Source: Phytoseiulus persimilis (Eukaryota; Arthropoda; Arachnida; Mesostigmata; Phytoseiidae). From it: 64,000 nt of DNA. The position numbers were made by a program, and so were the translations under genes. Location: positions 3,912,775 through 3,976,774 of the forward strand of contig CM075104.1 in assembly GCA_037576195.1 (NCBI GenBank), given 5' to 3'. The notes beneath the pieces were generated by a model. That model was not told the origin of the DNA. It saw nothing but the letters and a program-made list of their open reading frames with translations, and ran no database searches. Of the stretch, positions 22,403 to 35,838 are shown piece by piece. Within the stretch, counting starts at the first letter, position 1. Every line of letters starts with the position of its first letter.

Positions 22403-24671
22403 GTAACGAGCAACCGAGTTGTGGGCAGTATCTCATGAATTTGCATTGAATCGTGGAACTTATCAACTTGGCGGCCGATCGCTGGGAGATGATGGAAGTC
22501 ACGCATCGCCTCAGCGGCAGAACTCTGAGCGGCGAACATTCAGTGGGAGGTCCGCGTGGAAGCTGGCGCAAAACGTGTCACAAAACGGTCACGGGTGGGA
22601 CTTTCGTTTTTATGCGGGGACGATGCGGAAGGCACTGCTAAGGGGAGCAACTGAATTCGCCCCACCTGACGTCAGAACATGATGACGGACAAAAAAAAAG
22701 AGGGAAAAAGGGGAGCTCGAGACAAAAGCAAACCGAACCCGCGCGACTTGAAAAAGGGACGAACTCGCTCGTTGCGGGCATATGCTACGAATTCCCTGTG
22801 ACACAGACGTGGGCTGCGTACACACAAAAAAGTCTCTGCCAGTATTTTTCCCCCAAGATTTTCTTCCTCCTGCCTCCCCGGAGCCAAAGTTAATCAAGTG
22901 GGCGATAGATAAAAGGGCTGCCGCGGAGACGGTTCTCTGGACCTTCGTGTTCCGACCGATAGATTTTGGTGCCTCACGGAGCGGATTCCGGGAAAATTTC
23001 GCTCGGAGAATTCGGCGAGCGTCACGGAACCCAGCGGAGATGGTCTATAAATCGCTGCCGCGAAGCCAAGTTTCGAGCAATTTGACTTTCAGTCAAAGAG
23101 TTACACTCAAGTACAAAGTCGCGGACGATGAGACACACGGGTAAGTGGGATTGCTCCACGACGCCCGCGCGAGGCGAAGAATAAGAAACAAAAACTTTTA
23201 CACCGAAGCACGAACACGGGATCAAGACGAATGGCCACGCGGTATCCGTCCGGCCGCAATAAAACCTTATTCAATCTTTCCACTCAGATATTTCGACTTT
23301 GTGTTTTTTGAGAAGAAAAAAACGAGACAAACCGCTCGAGCTCGATTCGTCGCTGGACGCACAGTTCGCATGGTCGGCCGCATTGAGAAACCGTTAGCGA
23401 ACATTCTCGTCGCTCGGGAACTCCGTGCGTTCGTTGGAACGTTGACTTACGTTGGAAAGGTTCAAAAATGCCCCATTCGTTTGTCCGGTGGAAGGGCTAG
23501 CTGAGTGCGGATGAGGAAATCAGTAGGGTTCCCTGTGGAGTTTGATGAAGTGACGCGGCCAACGATGCATCGGAGCTGACGCTGCGCACGCCTTTAGAGG
23601 ACGGATCGAACTGCAACTGTTCATTGAAGCTTGACCTGGAATTTCGCTGAACGGCGCGATCGTCGGCGCTCCCCATGCAAGGCATCGCTCCCGTTTGTCT
23701 ACTCACGTTGGGAAACCCCGAACCTCAGCTTCATCTCACACAGGGCAGACGAGTTGGGCTCATTAGACAATATCGGTTTCCGGCCGCTGATGTGGCTGAA
23801 CCGACGAAGAGCGCTGCTCGGGACGGGAGACTGGGCAGATTTGGTAAATGCATGTCGATGAGCATGGTGACATTGGAGACCACTCGCCGCATGATCACTC
23901 CGAACACTGCGCGCGAAGTCGCGGGACGGGAAACATTGGAGAAAACTCCTTGAAACGGGCGTCAACCATGGCGGAAACGTTTCTGAGAGATGCGGTATGT
24001 TTCTGCCCCCGGTGGAAGTTCGGTCCTGGGACCCATCCCTCCGCGTCTTCAGACTTCGTCCCAGCTGAGCACTTTTCAAATCTATTTTTTGCGCCTGTTG
24101 CCGAATGATATTCTGGCGACTTCCCGTTAGACGGACTCATCGTTTCCCCGCCTGTCCGTTTGAAGCATTTTTGACGTCTTCGGCGAAAGCGAGCACAGCT
24201 GCGCGTCTCCGCCAGTGCTGCTGGTTCACAGTAGTGGCGCCCGCTCACGTTGGAAACGTCAAAAGTGCTTCGAAGAAAAAAAAGAAAATAGGAGCTCGGA
24301 CGGCACGCCTCAACGTAACGAGCAAAATGCCGAAAAGCGTCAACGCCGAAGATCGAAGAAGAACCCAAGGGGGAGGAAAGATCGATGGGTGCAACTTTCG
24401 GAACAATAGCAAAAGACTCCAAATCACCGAGAACCAACTGTTTGTAGGTGGATTCGATCGCCCCGTAACGCCAAGAAGGGTGTGAGCTTCCCAGCGGTTC
24501 GACACGCGCAAGGACAGAGAGAACATTGTGGGGTTTCCCCCCTTTTAGCAGTCACGCAACTCGGACACCCTGGCTGATGTTAGAGAAAAGCGAGAATCGT
24601 CCGTGCTGTTTGCCGCCATCGTAACGACCGCCACCGAACGTCGAAAAACGCCCCGGAAGTCGAACGAGACC

Positions 24672-24707
24672 CCAGGGTTCAAGCGCCGCGGTACACTTGA
24701 ACCCTGG
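24672..24707. repeat. Perfect 12-bp inverted repeat (hairpin)
   Basis: CCAGGGTTCAAG and CTTGAACCCTGG are exact reverse complements separated by 12 bases. No transposon, tRNA fold or gene is seen around it, so its role is unknown. Confidence 0.7.
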
Positions 24708-27700
24708 CGATTGATTAGCATCGACGATATACCGAAGAGACGCTGTGGCTGCGTACATTAGAAAGTGTTTCAATCCGCTGATGTTCGCACGTGGACGGAA
24801 GTTCGTTGACTTATTGAGTAGCTGTGCGCCGATATCAGGCGCTGAGTGTCTTTCAAGTCTGAAGGGTGGAGCTGACCCAGAAGTGGATCCCTGTGTTTCA
24901 AGGAGTGGAGTGGTCCCATCAAATCTGGGTCAACAGCCTCAGCCAAGCCCGAGCTCCACGTTGTGTTATGCTGCGCCCTACTCGAATCGACGCCCACCGC
25001 TTCATTGTGCCCATCAAAAACCAATCGGAGCGGAATCGATTGAATCGCGATGTTGTGTCACTTGTACCGAGTCGATTCAACACGAGGCTCGGGTGTTCTC
25101 CCGCCGGCTTCCGGAGGGGGATTCTGTCGAGAGACGCACCCCTGGATCGGTCCAGCACGCGGAAACTTATGTTTCGCGGGAAACAGAATTCCGGGGAGGC
25201 CTCGTTCCGGAGGGCCAAGTTGCCGCCGCTTCTGCTCGAAGCTCTGAGCGGAGCGTCCGCGTAAATTGCTGTACGACCAGAGCGAAACAATCGCTCAACG
25301 GTCGTTGATTGGTTTGCTCACAGTCGGCGGCAACGGGGACCGCTGTTGCCGATCGCCGGGTGACCTCTCAAGGACGCCCGCTAATTGTGAAGATCCATGA
25401 TTCTTCATCATTGACATCCCAGAGGGAAGTCGTTAAGTCCGGGTCGTCGTTTTCAGGGAAGTCCGTTCCTAGGAATGTTCTGCGCGCCGTTCGCTTGAGG
25501 CCGAATGTCCCGATGTAGCAGAGCGATGCCCCGGTCGAACTCGATCGGCTCGGGTCATTTTTTTTCCTCCTTCGTCTCTTTCTTCCGCGCATCCGCAACC
25601 ACTAATAAAGGTCGGAAGTCGTCTGTGATCGGGTTAGCATCGATCGTGTGCCGACAATCGTATTCGCATTGTCATGGAGCGAGAAACAGTTTGCTGGGGA
25701 AGTTTGTAAGTGGAGGTCCCGCCACCTCCGTTGATCCGACCTTTCCCTACAGAACTCCACCCGTGTGCGAGATTTCCTCTGTTCTTTCCTCCTCAAAGGA
25801 CCCAGTGACCTCATGCACGTCACTTCGAGAGTTCAAGCCCTCCGTCGAGCCCGTCTGCAGAGAACGTCACTCGAAACTCCGCGGCCTCAATGTGTTCTAA
25901 GTTTTCGGTCTCGCGTCGAGCACTGCGGGATTCCCATGCACGGGCACGACGCTGTGTGCAGCACGGATGACGTCGTGGCGGTGACAGGCGCCGAGCTGAG
26001 CGGCTCCGCGGGCTACGAGCTCAGCGACGTTTGTGCAGTGTAGAAGCGTTTCGCTAAAAAGGACAAATGTTTGTGAATCTTGTGGATAAGGAGATGCTGA
26101 GGTTCGAAGACAAGTTCGTCACTCCGGCGTGGCCCCCTACGCCGGAGTCGGAAAACGGCCATCCGTACACCGTCATGTAATTAGTCCGCAGCCCAGACCT
26201 GATCAATCTCAGATGAGGAATTCGTAGACCCGTAGATGATGCTGGATAGTTTTAGAGGTAGTGATCTCGGATAGTTTGGGAGATGACAGTTGTTAAGCTA
26301 TATATCGTTTGATGGATCTCCTTGGCTTCGATGGTAAATATTGCTTCGTGGTGAACCGCTCGTATTTTCTGATTTTGCCCGTGCTCTGCCCGGGTTCGTA
26401 ACCCTCTGATGTTGTTCCCTGGAGGCAGAGTATGGATTCTGTTCTGCTTGTGGACGGCAGTAGCTGGAAGATATTCCGTATGATTCATCCACCATTCGAT
26501 TTCCGTTTCAGGCTCGACCCTTCGTACTCGACCGGCACAGCGTCGACCCTAGATTCCGGCTCTATATACAGCTCTTACGGAAGATCTCTCATCCGTAGGC
26601 CTTATTCGAGAATGAATTCGCTGAAATGTGAGTCGCCAACGATTTTCCGACGATTTTGCATAATTTCTCATTCGTTTCCCACTCCGAGAGGCAACGACGC
26701 TGCGATGGTACGCTTGGCAAGCGGTCGCTCAGTACCGGTTGGTAGCATTCAGTGGTATGGACTGATCGGGTTAGCGAGAGCCGGATGTGGGTTCTGTGGG
26801 CTTTCAGGGTTCTCAGCATTGCGGCGCGTCCGACGATGCGCGGCAAATTGGAGGCAAGACCGGTTTGTGCGTGACCGAAGCGTGTGATCGCGGGGAGCCG
26901 GGTGTGAATACGGCACAAAGACAAATACAGGCAGTCCCAGATGGAGCAGATGGAAATCGCGAGTTGGGGTAACGGTGGGAGACGAGTAGAGAAAGTTTGG
27001 ATGCGACGATGGTTCCTTTTCGAACCCGAATAGGTTTTCGAATGGCGAGAAGAAAACACCGGGCAAAGGGAGGAACCGCGCGATTCTCCTCAGCAGACGA
27101 TTATTACGTGAGCTCGTGGAATTGTGTGCGGCGCCTGTATGATGCTGTGAGCTCTGTACAAAACTTCACGAGGAGAATACGCCGTTGAGCAGAAATGTAA
27201 CATCTGCGTAAGAATACTTGCCTTGACACGAGGTCAGCCGGATGCCGTCGTTGCTTATAAAATTCAGACGATTTCTGTCAAGTTGCGGCAAGAGGCTGCT
27301 CAGTGGCAAGGTTACCTCCGTTGAGCGTTGTCTCCACAACCGCCGAAGCAGAAGAGAACGGGATGGTGAAAAATTTCCACTGCTCCCCCTAGAGGTTCAG
27401 CTCAGTCATGCTACTTGCCGTGGACAGCTCGATCCGGACAGTTTGAGCGGATTATGAATCGGATCAGAATTCGAGAGCCAATCGGATCGCGGAAAAAAAT
27501 CGGCAAGCTCGGATGGAGTTCTTGCAGGAGTTCCCGAGGGAAGAGTAACCGGATCATCATCCAGCTGGCTCGGAGAACAAGATTGAGTTCGGCTTCTCCC
27601 TTAGCTTCCGAGTGAAAGCTCGTGGGCTTTAGGCGTCGCGAACCGTTCCGCGTCGCGGGAGTGCCGCGAGATCTCTGACTGAAGGGCAGGCCGATATTTA

Positions 27701-29893
27701 TTTCGATGCCCCTAACAGTAACCGTCTGTCGGGGACCAACAGTCCATTTGAGACATCAATCCTGTGACGGTTCATTTTTCGGTGGGAGGGCATACCTATC
27801 TCCGAAACTCCCCAAGACTGGTCGTTCTAACTCTGGAGGGTTGCACTATGGGAGCGTAGCCGCCAATGGATAGAAATTCGGCGAATGTTGAATCTCGACA
27901 TTATCGTGTGCTTAGCGGCTGTTTCGAATGCAAACTCGCAGCCAGTTTAGAAAGACAGGACAAACAAACACAGCTTGAGTTTTGCGCCCGCGACAGAGTC
28001 TGAGGTTCGCTTGCAGTTTTTGGGAATTCAGTTTTAGTTGAGAACAACACTATTTTTGAGAACGGCACTGATTTCGAGCTTTTTTATCCTCCCATGATCC
28101 GCCGAAGGTTGCGTCATTGGCTTGTTGGCTCCAATTTAGAACGATGCCGTCGCCCGAAAAAACAGAATCCGGGCCACGGGGCAAAATTCGGAAAAGGGAG
28201 AATGGTAATGCGTGTTCGCAAGCCCGCGGAACCTCGCAATGTTCCCTGGATTTGTGTCGTTTGGACTTCTGCCACACCAACACTCGCAGACGACGCTCAC
28301 GTTCGGAATGCCAGTGAAACAAGATCTACTTGAGACCTTGTTCCAAAACCTTAGCAGTCTAAGGAGAGTTTTCGCCAAACAGAATACAAGAACGGGTTGG
28401 ATCGCTGAGTTTCCAAAAAAGATTGAGCGGCTTCTTCTCATTTCCTATTTTGATTGCCTCACATTTTTCTCGAAATCGTTTCGAATGATTCTCGCTGTCG
28501 AAAAGTGCAACCGACCCAAAGCAACTCCCAGTGGTTATACGACAAACCAGGACACATTCCTGCCGTCAAGCAAAGCAAGTTGCCAAACACTCGTTCATGA
28601 GGAGGAATTTCGCGCAGTGAGCAGAATACACGAAGCGAGGAGGCGGAATCGTTGTTCCTCGCTATTTTGTGTTATTTTCTTCTCGTGAGAAAAAAGCTCC
28701 GATATCGTTCTGTGCGCCATCTACGGCTGCACGACGCGGTCATTTCGTCTCACATACTCCTCAATCTGTCGGTCGATCGGGGGCTTTATAACAGATCGCG
28801 ATCGATAGTTTTGATTTGCGTACGCGGATATTGCGTCATGGAAATCCAGTCACAACAAAGTGGTGCGATGCGATTTCTCGGTGCTATTATTACTCCCCGG
28901 GTAGCGGTGATCCTCTTCATCAGTGAGGACCCTCACCGAGGAAAATTTATCGCATAGGATCGAAGAATTGTCTGGCCGCTACGTACGGTAGTTAGAAACG
29001 TTCACTGTTTTGCCCGGATCAGAAGGTCACCTCTTACGCTTCTTGTCGAAGACGTTTGGGGAACTGGTCGGACTGCTTGCGATGCCCCATGTGTGGATCA
29101 GTCGGTCCGACGTTCGGTTTCCTCACCCGGCTCGATGAACGATGTCGTTGAGCGACTCTTTTTGTAGGGCTTCATTGTCGAATTTTCAACGAGCTATCGC
29201 CATCAAGGAAATAGTGTCATATCGATATATCAAAGAGAGTGAGATATTTTGATGTAACTTGGTTATCCCGCGGTTCAAGCAAGCAGCGAATAGCAAACTG
29301 GTAGTTCTTGACAAATTTCCATGACAGTTCACTCTGGTGGAAGGCAATGCGGACCTACAGGCCTAGTCGGACAGTTGATCACATCGGAGTAATGGATGAG
29401 AATTGAGTTTCTCGATCGCCTTGACCCCACGCCACAGAATACCTCCCGGTCAGAGTTTTTTCTTCTCTGAAATAACTTCACCCACTCGCTCGGTCACCCA
29501 TTCATCCCTCCTTCCAACCAGATGCTTCAGGGAATGATGCCCCGTTGACTTGTTTGCTTGGCTTTACCTGGTTTGACGTAATTCCGCGCGAGACACCTCT
29601 CACCAAGCAAGTCAGAAGGAAACCCGAGGAATGCACAAAGCCCACAAGCTTCGGCTACTTTGACGCAATGGGCTGCCATTGTTAGCCCCCCCGTTGGCGA
29701 CAAGGAATCTCATAAAAACTTATCCTCCTCAAAACCTAATCAGCATGGTCTGGCCTCGGATAGTTTTGAAAGAGCCGCTCAGGGGACAGGATATTCGCGA
29801 ATGTGTCCCCCAGGGCGCTCCATAACGTCTTCGATTGGGAATCGTTCCGAGCTGCGCATCGCGATTCTAACTTTAGCGTTCCTCTTTTTTCAG

Positions 29894-32800
29894 CGAGACC
29901 GCATCAGAGACCAGATCCGGTGGAGTCTTTAGGGACGTTCGGGAAATGGCATTTTGTTATACTCATTTACACGCTCATCTTAGGTTTAGTGATTGCTTTC
30001 CACGACACAGTCGGGCTCGACTTCCTCGCCCCTCGGAACATCGCCTACCAATGTGACTACTTTGGGTAAGCTACTCTCTAAGCGACTCTCATCACAAGAT
30101 CGATTCACCCAGGGAAGCCAATTATCGTTCCGTTCACGTGAAATGCCTCCGTTCCCCGCCCGTTGCTCCCCATACCAGAACTTGGTATCGGGCTCAATAC
30201 TTTCTTCTAGTTTCTGTTATAATTCTGCTTGCTCAGTGCAAAAATAAAGCGCTGAGAACTTCCAGCGCTGTATAAAGCATCTGGAAATCGAATCGTTCAA
30301 TCCTTCATTCGTGAACAGCAGCCGAAACGGTCTATGCCGTCGAGTGTTTGTTCTGCCCCGCTTTTCCACAGCTCCGGAAATCCGGAACCCACTCGGCTAG
30401 TCCGGAGCGGTCATGAGACCCGAGCGACTTGTTCGGTTGAAAAACTTTGTTTTGAGGTCATCCGGCGGGAAGAGATCAACGATGTTCGATTCCAGTGCAA
30501 TGAATGTCATACAGAATGCGTTTGGTGACAAAATTCGCTGCCGATGACTTCTGTTTGTCTCCACTCTAGCTGAAAATGAACGCGTCTTTGGTGAGGTCCG
30601 GCGAGGAAGCTCTGTTTGGAACGAGGTAGTTTGCGTGAATGCTCATGGTTCCGACGTTTTCTCGAATCGTCGGATGCCGGCGATCCGATCGTTGGTTTTG
30701 AGCTAGTTTCGTGGCTCTGGATTCACACTGCTCGTCGCTTCCGAAACAATGCTTGCGAGAGGAAATTTGTTTCATAAATTTCGTTCGTTCGTTCGCAGCG
30801 TTCGTTCTTAGCCAAGCAGTTTCACCGGGGCCATCGGAGAGTGATTCCACGAAGCAGATGATGATCGAGAGCTCAATGATTTGAAGGCATGAGTTTTGGG
30901 GGGCTCCCAACGGTTGGCTTGCCACCGAGCTCTGGCGCTCGGAGTTGGCGAACCGATTCTTTGGTGCCGTTGTCCTACGGCTTAATATCAGGCCGACTCT
31001 GGAGAGGTTTTTCGGTTTCGTTGAGCTGGTCGCCGTTATTGAAAGACTATTTCGGCGAAGGTATGAACCTAGAGTACCATTTGCACTGCGGCCGGCGGAA
31101 GCTTTTGTGTGATGGCTGCGGTGCAAATGGTGCTTCGGAGGCTCTCGTTGATCGCTGGATCCGGGGTCCAGCGCCGATCAAGTCTCAACAGATGCGGTTG
31201 ATTTCACCGCAGAGCTAATGAAATCGCGGATGAGTCAATGTTTTGATAACTCGTGACCGCTGTTGTGGCTGGTTACAAATGATTTCGACGGAAGCTTGAT
31301 TAGCGAAAATCGATTCAGCAGAACTCGTCAATCTTGCTCCCGTGCTCCCGATCGCTTCTGTTCCGCTCTGGGCTGCTGATGCAAGTTTTTCCAATGAAGG
31401 AGAGTCCACGAAGATCCACAGCCAGCTGATAGATATCGAATCACGAGTGGTAAAAATCGAGGAAAAGGACAGACTCAGGTTCATCTGAGGCCAGGATGGA
31501 AGATAATCAATCAACCATGGAAACAATTCCGGTAGTCTCGTCTGCTGCTGAGAAAAATGCGCGGAATTATACGAGAACAGAGAGTTCCAGTGAGGTCAAT
31601 GCGCGCGGCGATCAATATTGTTTTTATCGTTTCAGGGATAGTTCCGCTGTGTCGAGCATCCAGAGCCGGTCCGAAGTTCTGGACTCCATCAGACTGCGCG
31701 ATGAAGAGCGGCATATCGTCGAGCGTTGCTTCATCCGAGATTTCGCCATCAGGAACGGTTCAGATCTGACAAAAGACGTCCTGAGGGTGAACGAGAGCGA
31801 GATCGTGGTAGTGGACCCGAATTCCTCGAAGCCATGCACCAAGTGGGTGTTCCCGCAAGACGTGCACAAACGAACCATGATAGAAGAGGTAAGCTCCTGC
31901 TGGATACATTCGTTTCGTTGGTGTTGGAGTGCGAGTTGCGTGTGACTTCCCGAATAAATTTCCGAAATTCGCTCCTTCCAGTGGGAGCTGGTTTGCGACG
32001 CTTCTTGGCTTTCACTTTTCCCGCGTGGGGCTCACTTGGCCGGTCTTTTCTGCGGAGCATTGTTCTGGTCAATGTTAGCCGATCGTTGGGGCCGGGTCCC
32101 TTCGATTGTGTTGGCCAACATACAACACGTTGCTTTCTCCGTAACAGCTGCATTCATGCCGTCGTGGGAATACTTCGCTCTGGCCAAGGCGGGTTCCTCT
32201 TTCGGTCTGGGAGGCATGCTCGTGGCGTTCGTTCTTCGTAAGTGAAGCTTTCGTACAAATTTTTTCCGCCAATTCTATGCTGGAAAATCGATCGTCCGGC
32301 GGACCAACGGTCAGACCTCCCCCGCTGTTGTTGTCGCTGTTGTTTTCGTTGTCGCCGCCGCTCTTGATGATTTCTGATCCACTGATTCCTCACGGTCCGC
32401 AGCAGACCGATTTTGTTGACGGCTCGCCACTTCTCCTCTCGATGAGTTCCTCGCCGTCGATCTAGCTTCTTACTCGCGTCAACATCGAACGTCCGTTGGC
32501 CCCCGAGGATCAAAACCGACGGGTCGCCATAAACCGATAGCCATCAATCGTGTTCAGTAGTTCCTGACCCCAGACGTCTAAACGGAGAGGGCAGAAGGCG
32601 CGCGCAGTGATCCTTCGAAAGGATGCACCTCTAGAAGTTGACCGTCGTCACTGACCGTGTCGGGTCGCGACTTCTGAACTTTACTTGCAAGACCGTCCCG
32701 ATCCGCCATTAATGCTCGAACAATTTAGATCGTTTTCGGATTGTGACGACACTCTAAATGGAGCCATTCGCACGAATCACTTATTCTCACGAATGAACAA

Positions 32801-34844
32801 CGATAGATGCGCTGCGGAATAGAGCTGACCCGGAACGACTCATCGACGCTTGATCATGCTGACCCGGCTAAAATTCTCGATTTGCAGAGTTAGAAACATT
32901 GGTTCCTCACATGAGATGCTGGGTGGCCGCGGGTCTCTTCCTCAGTTGGTCTCTCGGGCTCGTAGCGCTCCCCGCCGCGGCGTTGTGGATTTCGCCCAAC
33001 TGGAGATACCTGCAACTCGCCATCACAGTCGTCTCCGTCGTGCTCCTGCCCTTGCTATTGTGAGTAACTGGAAAATTCCGCAGCCGAGCCCCATCGGCAT
33101 CATTGGACAATGGTATCGTCAGTGTCATAATGCTGAGCTGGGAGCTCCGAACACTCCCTGGCGGTCCAGGGGCCATGAAAGCCGTTGCCTAACGACTAAG
33201 AGCCCCTTTGACCGGTTCCAGGTTTTTCCGGGAGAGCCCCAGATGGCTTCTCACAAGTGGGCGTCACGAACGGGCTGAGAAATGCATCTCGGGCATAGCC
33301 AGAATCAACGGGAAAATTTTCTCTGAAATGGACGCCATCCACGTTCGCCAGAGCTACCTCGACCAGGAGAGTTACCTGAAAACACGCGACTACAGCATGT
33401 TCGAGCCGAACGTCCGCACCAACAGTGCGTGCACCTTCTTGATCATGTGAGTAGGACTCCTTGAAGGCTGGAGTTGTCCGGGATGAATGCGGTGACGCGT
33501 CGATCCTTCGGTATCGCCATATCTCAAGCCGTGTAATCTTGCAGGGTTATTCTTGGATACTTGTTATACTTCGGTAACTCGCCCACGCAAACGATTGCGG
33601 ATCCCTACGGCTTCATGGCGCATCCTCGCGATAACCTTTTCTGGGGTTACGTAATTTGGTCCGTGACTGAAATCACGGCCGCGGTTTTCGCAATGTACGC
33701 CCTGCGCTTCTGGAGCCGCAAATGGACCTCTGTTTTCTGTTACTTGCTGTTGGCGGGCGTCTATGCCGCTACGGTCCTGGTGCCGAGATATCTTGGTAAG
33801 TTCAGACAGCTCCGAGTTACATCTATCCCGCGAGTTGCCCAGCGGCCCTGATGAGAACTGGGTGGAAACGAGAGCTTCCAGATACTAACTCAGCGCTTCC
33901 GCTGATTTTCAAGGGAAAAACATGTGGTACGAGGCTGGTATGGCGATGGGGGGTCGTTTCCTGACATCAACATGCCTAGCAATAGTTTCCGTGTACTGCG
34001 ATGAGGTTTTCCCGACCACCGTTCGTGCTTTGGGGTCTGCAAGCAAGCACGTGTTTTTCCGGTTCGCTCTGCTTGCCGAACCCCTCTTCCGAGAAATGGT
34101 AAGCTGACCCGAGCTTTCCGGGGTACGGATCGGAGATCAGCGGCGAGATATCAACGGTTGCCGGATTCTCGCTCGAATTGCATTTCTCTCTCGGAGGGAA
34201 GATTGTGAATTCTGACTCGAACTTATTTTTCTTCGCACAGGTCCCTACGCAGGAACTTCCCGAAGCCGGAGCCATAATCAACGGGAGCCTCTGCCTAATC
34301 TCGATCTTACTGCTGATCATTCTGCCGGAAACTTATAATAAACCGCTGCCGGACACAGCACATGACGTTTCGATGCTGAGGTAAGCCGCATGCCCTCCAG
34401 TCATCACCCTCCCCCCACGGCCCCCGGCAAATCCCACCGACACCAACCTCGAGGGAATCCACCGCCTGCTGCTACAGCCCCCTGACGCCATGACGAGCTC
34501 CCACTCCCCTCCCCTCCATCATCATCACCTGTCTCCTGGTCACCTTGTTCTGCTGCTCTGCATTCCCACCTCTGATGGCATCGTGTGTGTGTTTGCGAAC
34601 GGTAGGAGGCTCTCAACAGAGTCCGAAATTCGGAGGGAAACTTGGCGCGCTGAGGCTGACGACGTGGTCGTGTGTATATTCAAGGAAAGGAAGACGATCC
34701 CCTAGCGACCTCCAGGGCCAGCTGCAGCAGCAGCCTCAGAGCAGCAGAGCGAGGTACTTCGGCGATTATATAGACGAGTACGATCCCTCGACGCTTGATG
34801 CTTTTGCAGAAGAACTCCAAAGCCGAGCCAGCCTGCGCCTGTGA
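29894..34844 (+). CDS. SLC22-family organic ion transporter (5' end incomplete)
   Basis: A twelve-helix plasma-membrane carrier of the major facilitator superfamily, organic cation/anion or carnitine-type branch; the substrate cannot be told. Nine exons join in phase: 29894-30065, 31636-31888, 31982-32237, 32888-33059, 33222-33446, 33545-33795, 33914-34098, 34241-34380 and about 34685-34844. Hallmarks in order are LGTFGKW before helix 1, the loop cysteine in AYQCDYFG, WELVCD before helix 2, the MFS signature LADRWGRVPS, FFRESPRWLLTSGR after helix 6, CDEVFPTTVRALG, and LPETYNKPLPDT after helix 12. About 604 codons are recovered; the exon with the start codon lies further upstream and was not identified. 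The last acceptor (TTCAAG) is the least certain. Introns 1 (1.57 kb) and 3 (0.65 kb, with GTT/GTC-rich triplets) hold no confident gene. The gene converges with FAIM. Confidence 0.9.
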
Positions 34845-35486
34845 GAACCGACGGAATCAGCAAACCAAACCAGCGCTGGCTCCCGAAATTGAAATGTTTA
34901 TTTTCGAGAGGCTCTTTCAGAGCTGAAAAAGGCACAGTCACAACCTCGTTCACGTTCGAGAACTTGGATTTCGCTCATACAAAGTTTTAGAAACTCCGAA
35001 ACGAGGGCGAAATGGAAGAGGAATCAAGAATCGCGAGAAACCGGATGGAGGAGATGAGATTCAACACTTCATAAAGTGCCAAGAGCGATCCGCGACAGTC
35101 GCAGAGAAGAGGGAAAATGAATCTGATTGTTTCGATAGAAGGGGCTGCTGGAGATGTTTGAGAGCGTGACGAATGCGAAGTGTCCCTTCTCCCCCATCCC
35201 CAGTCAGGACAAGTCGCAGTCGCGTACAGCCAGTAATAATAATAATTGCCGTAGAGGTCAACAGAATGAGTTCCGCCGTCAAACGCTCGTGACATTACCT
35301 CCCGGGACCCATGTTTTTTTGCGAGAGAATCGCGGGAAAGAGTTATATTTAAGTTTAGAGTTTCCTAAAACAAGCCTAGCTCCGATGCAATGTTTTTAGT
35401 CGATGTATAGGAATCCCTCATGTTCACTTGTAAATAGTCCATCATTGCTGTTTTCATCTTCAAGTCAACCTCTTCAACATTGATGA

Positions 35487-35492
35487 AATAAA
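35487..35492 (+). other. Poly(A) signal of the SLC22 gene
   Basis: AATAAA about 640 bases after the stop codon. FAIM's own signal lies about 110 bases further on, on the other strand, so the two genes end almost against each other. Confidence 0.5.
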
Positions 35493-35598
35493 TCTGCGGT
35501 GGTCTGTCCGCTTCGAGTCAAGAGTGTCGATCGTTTCACTCTGCTCTTTCCTATCTCCGGAATAACAAAGCTGTCAGCATTGGCAAAAAACAATTATC

Positions 35599-35604
35599 TT
35601 TATT
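35599..35604 (-). other. Poly(A) signal of FAIM
   Basis: AATAAA on the minus strand, about 235 bases after the FAIM stop codon. Confidence 0.65.
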
Positions 35605-35838
35605 CAACTAAACTGAAATCATGCTCACCAAACCTTGGGGCCGAATTCAGGTTCCGGCGAAAACTGCTCATGTTTGAAGGCACACTCGATTCGATTCCCC
35701 ATGGTGATCGGCAACAATCAATGACTCGAGGGAGAATTTCCCTGTCTTCAAACCAGTGATGTTCCACGCTTTTCCCAACTTCCCATTTAACTGAACAAAA
35801 CAACCATTCTCTGGGATCGTCGTCACTGTACAGGATCA

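Larger units (their letters stand above)
19986..29893. other. Long gene-poor stretch with no confident gene
   Basis: About 9.9 kb without a recognisable family. It contains one splice-bounded candidate exon (22170-22402), a perfect hairpin (24672-24707), a GC-rich patch around 21.0-21.5 kb where long frames are open on both strands, and an A/G-rich stretch at about 22690-22730. The last kilobases probably contain the missing first exon and promoter of the SLC22 gene, but I could not place them. Confidence 0.45.

Noticed and set aside
23046-23094. TATAAA followed by a TCAGTC initiator-like site
   Set aside because: The spacing (about 45 bases) is too long for a normal TATA-initiator pair and no gene follows.
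24745-25308. 187-codon plus-strand frame
   Set aside because: Long frames are open on several strands here, the composition is not protein-like, and no ATG start or domain is seen.
30566-31126. 186-codon minus-strand frame in SLC22 intron 1
   Set aside because: It has no start context, signal or domain, and the plus strand is also open over part of it; it is treated as intron sequence.
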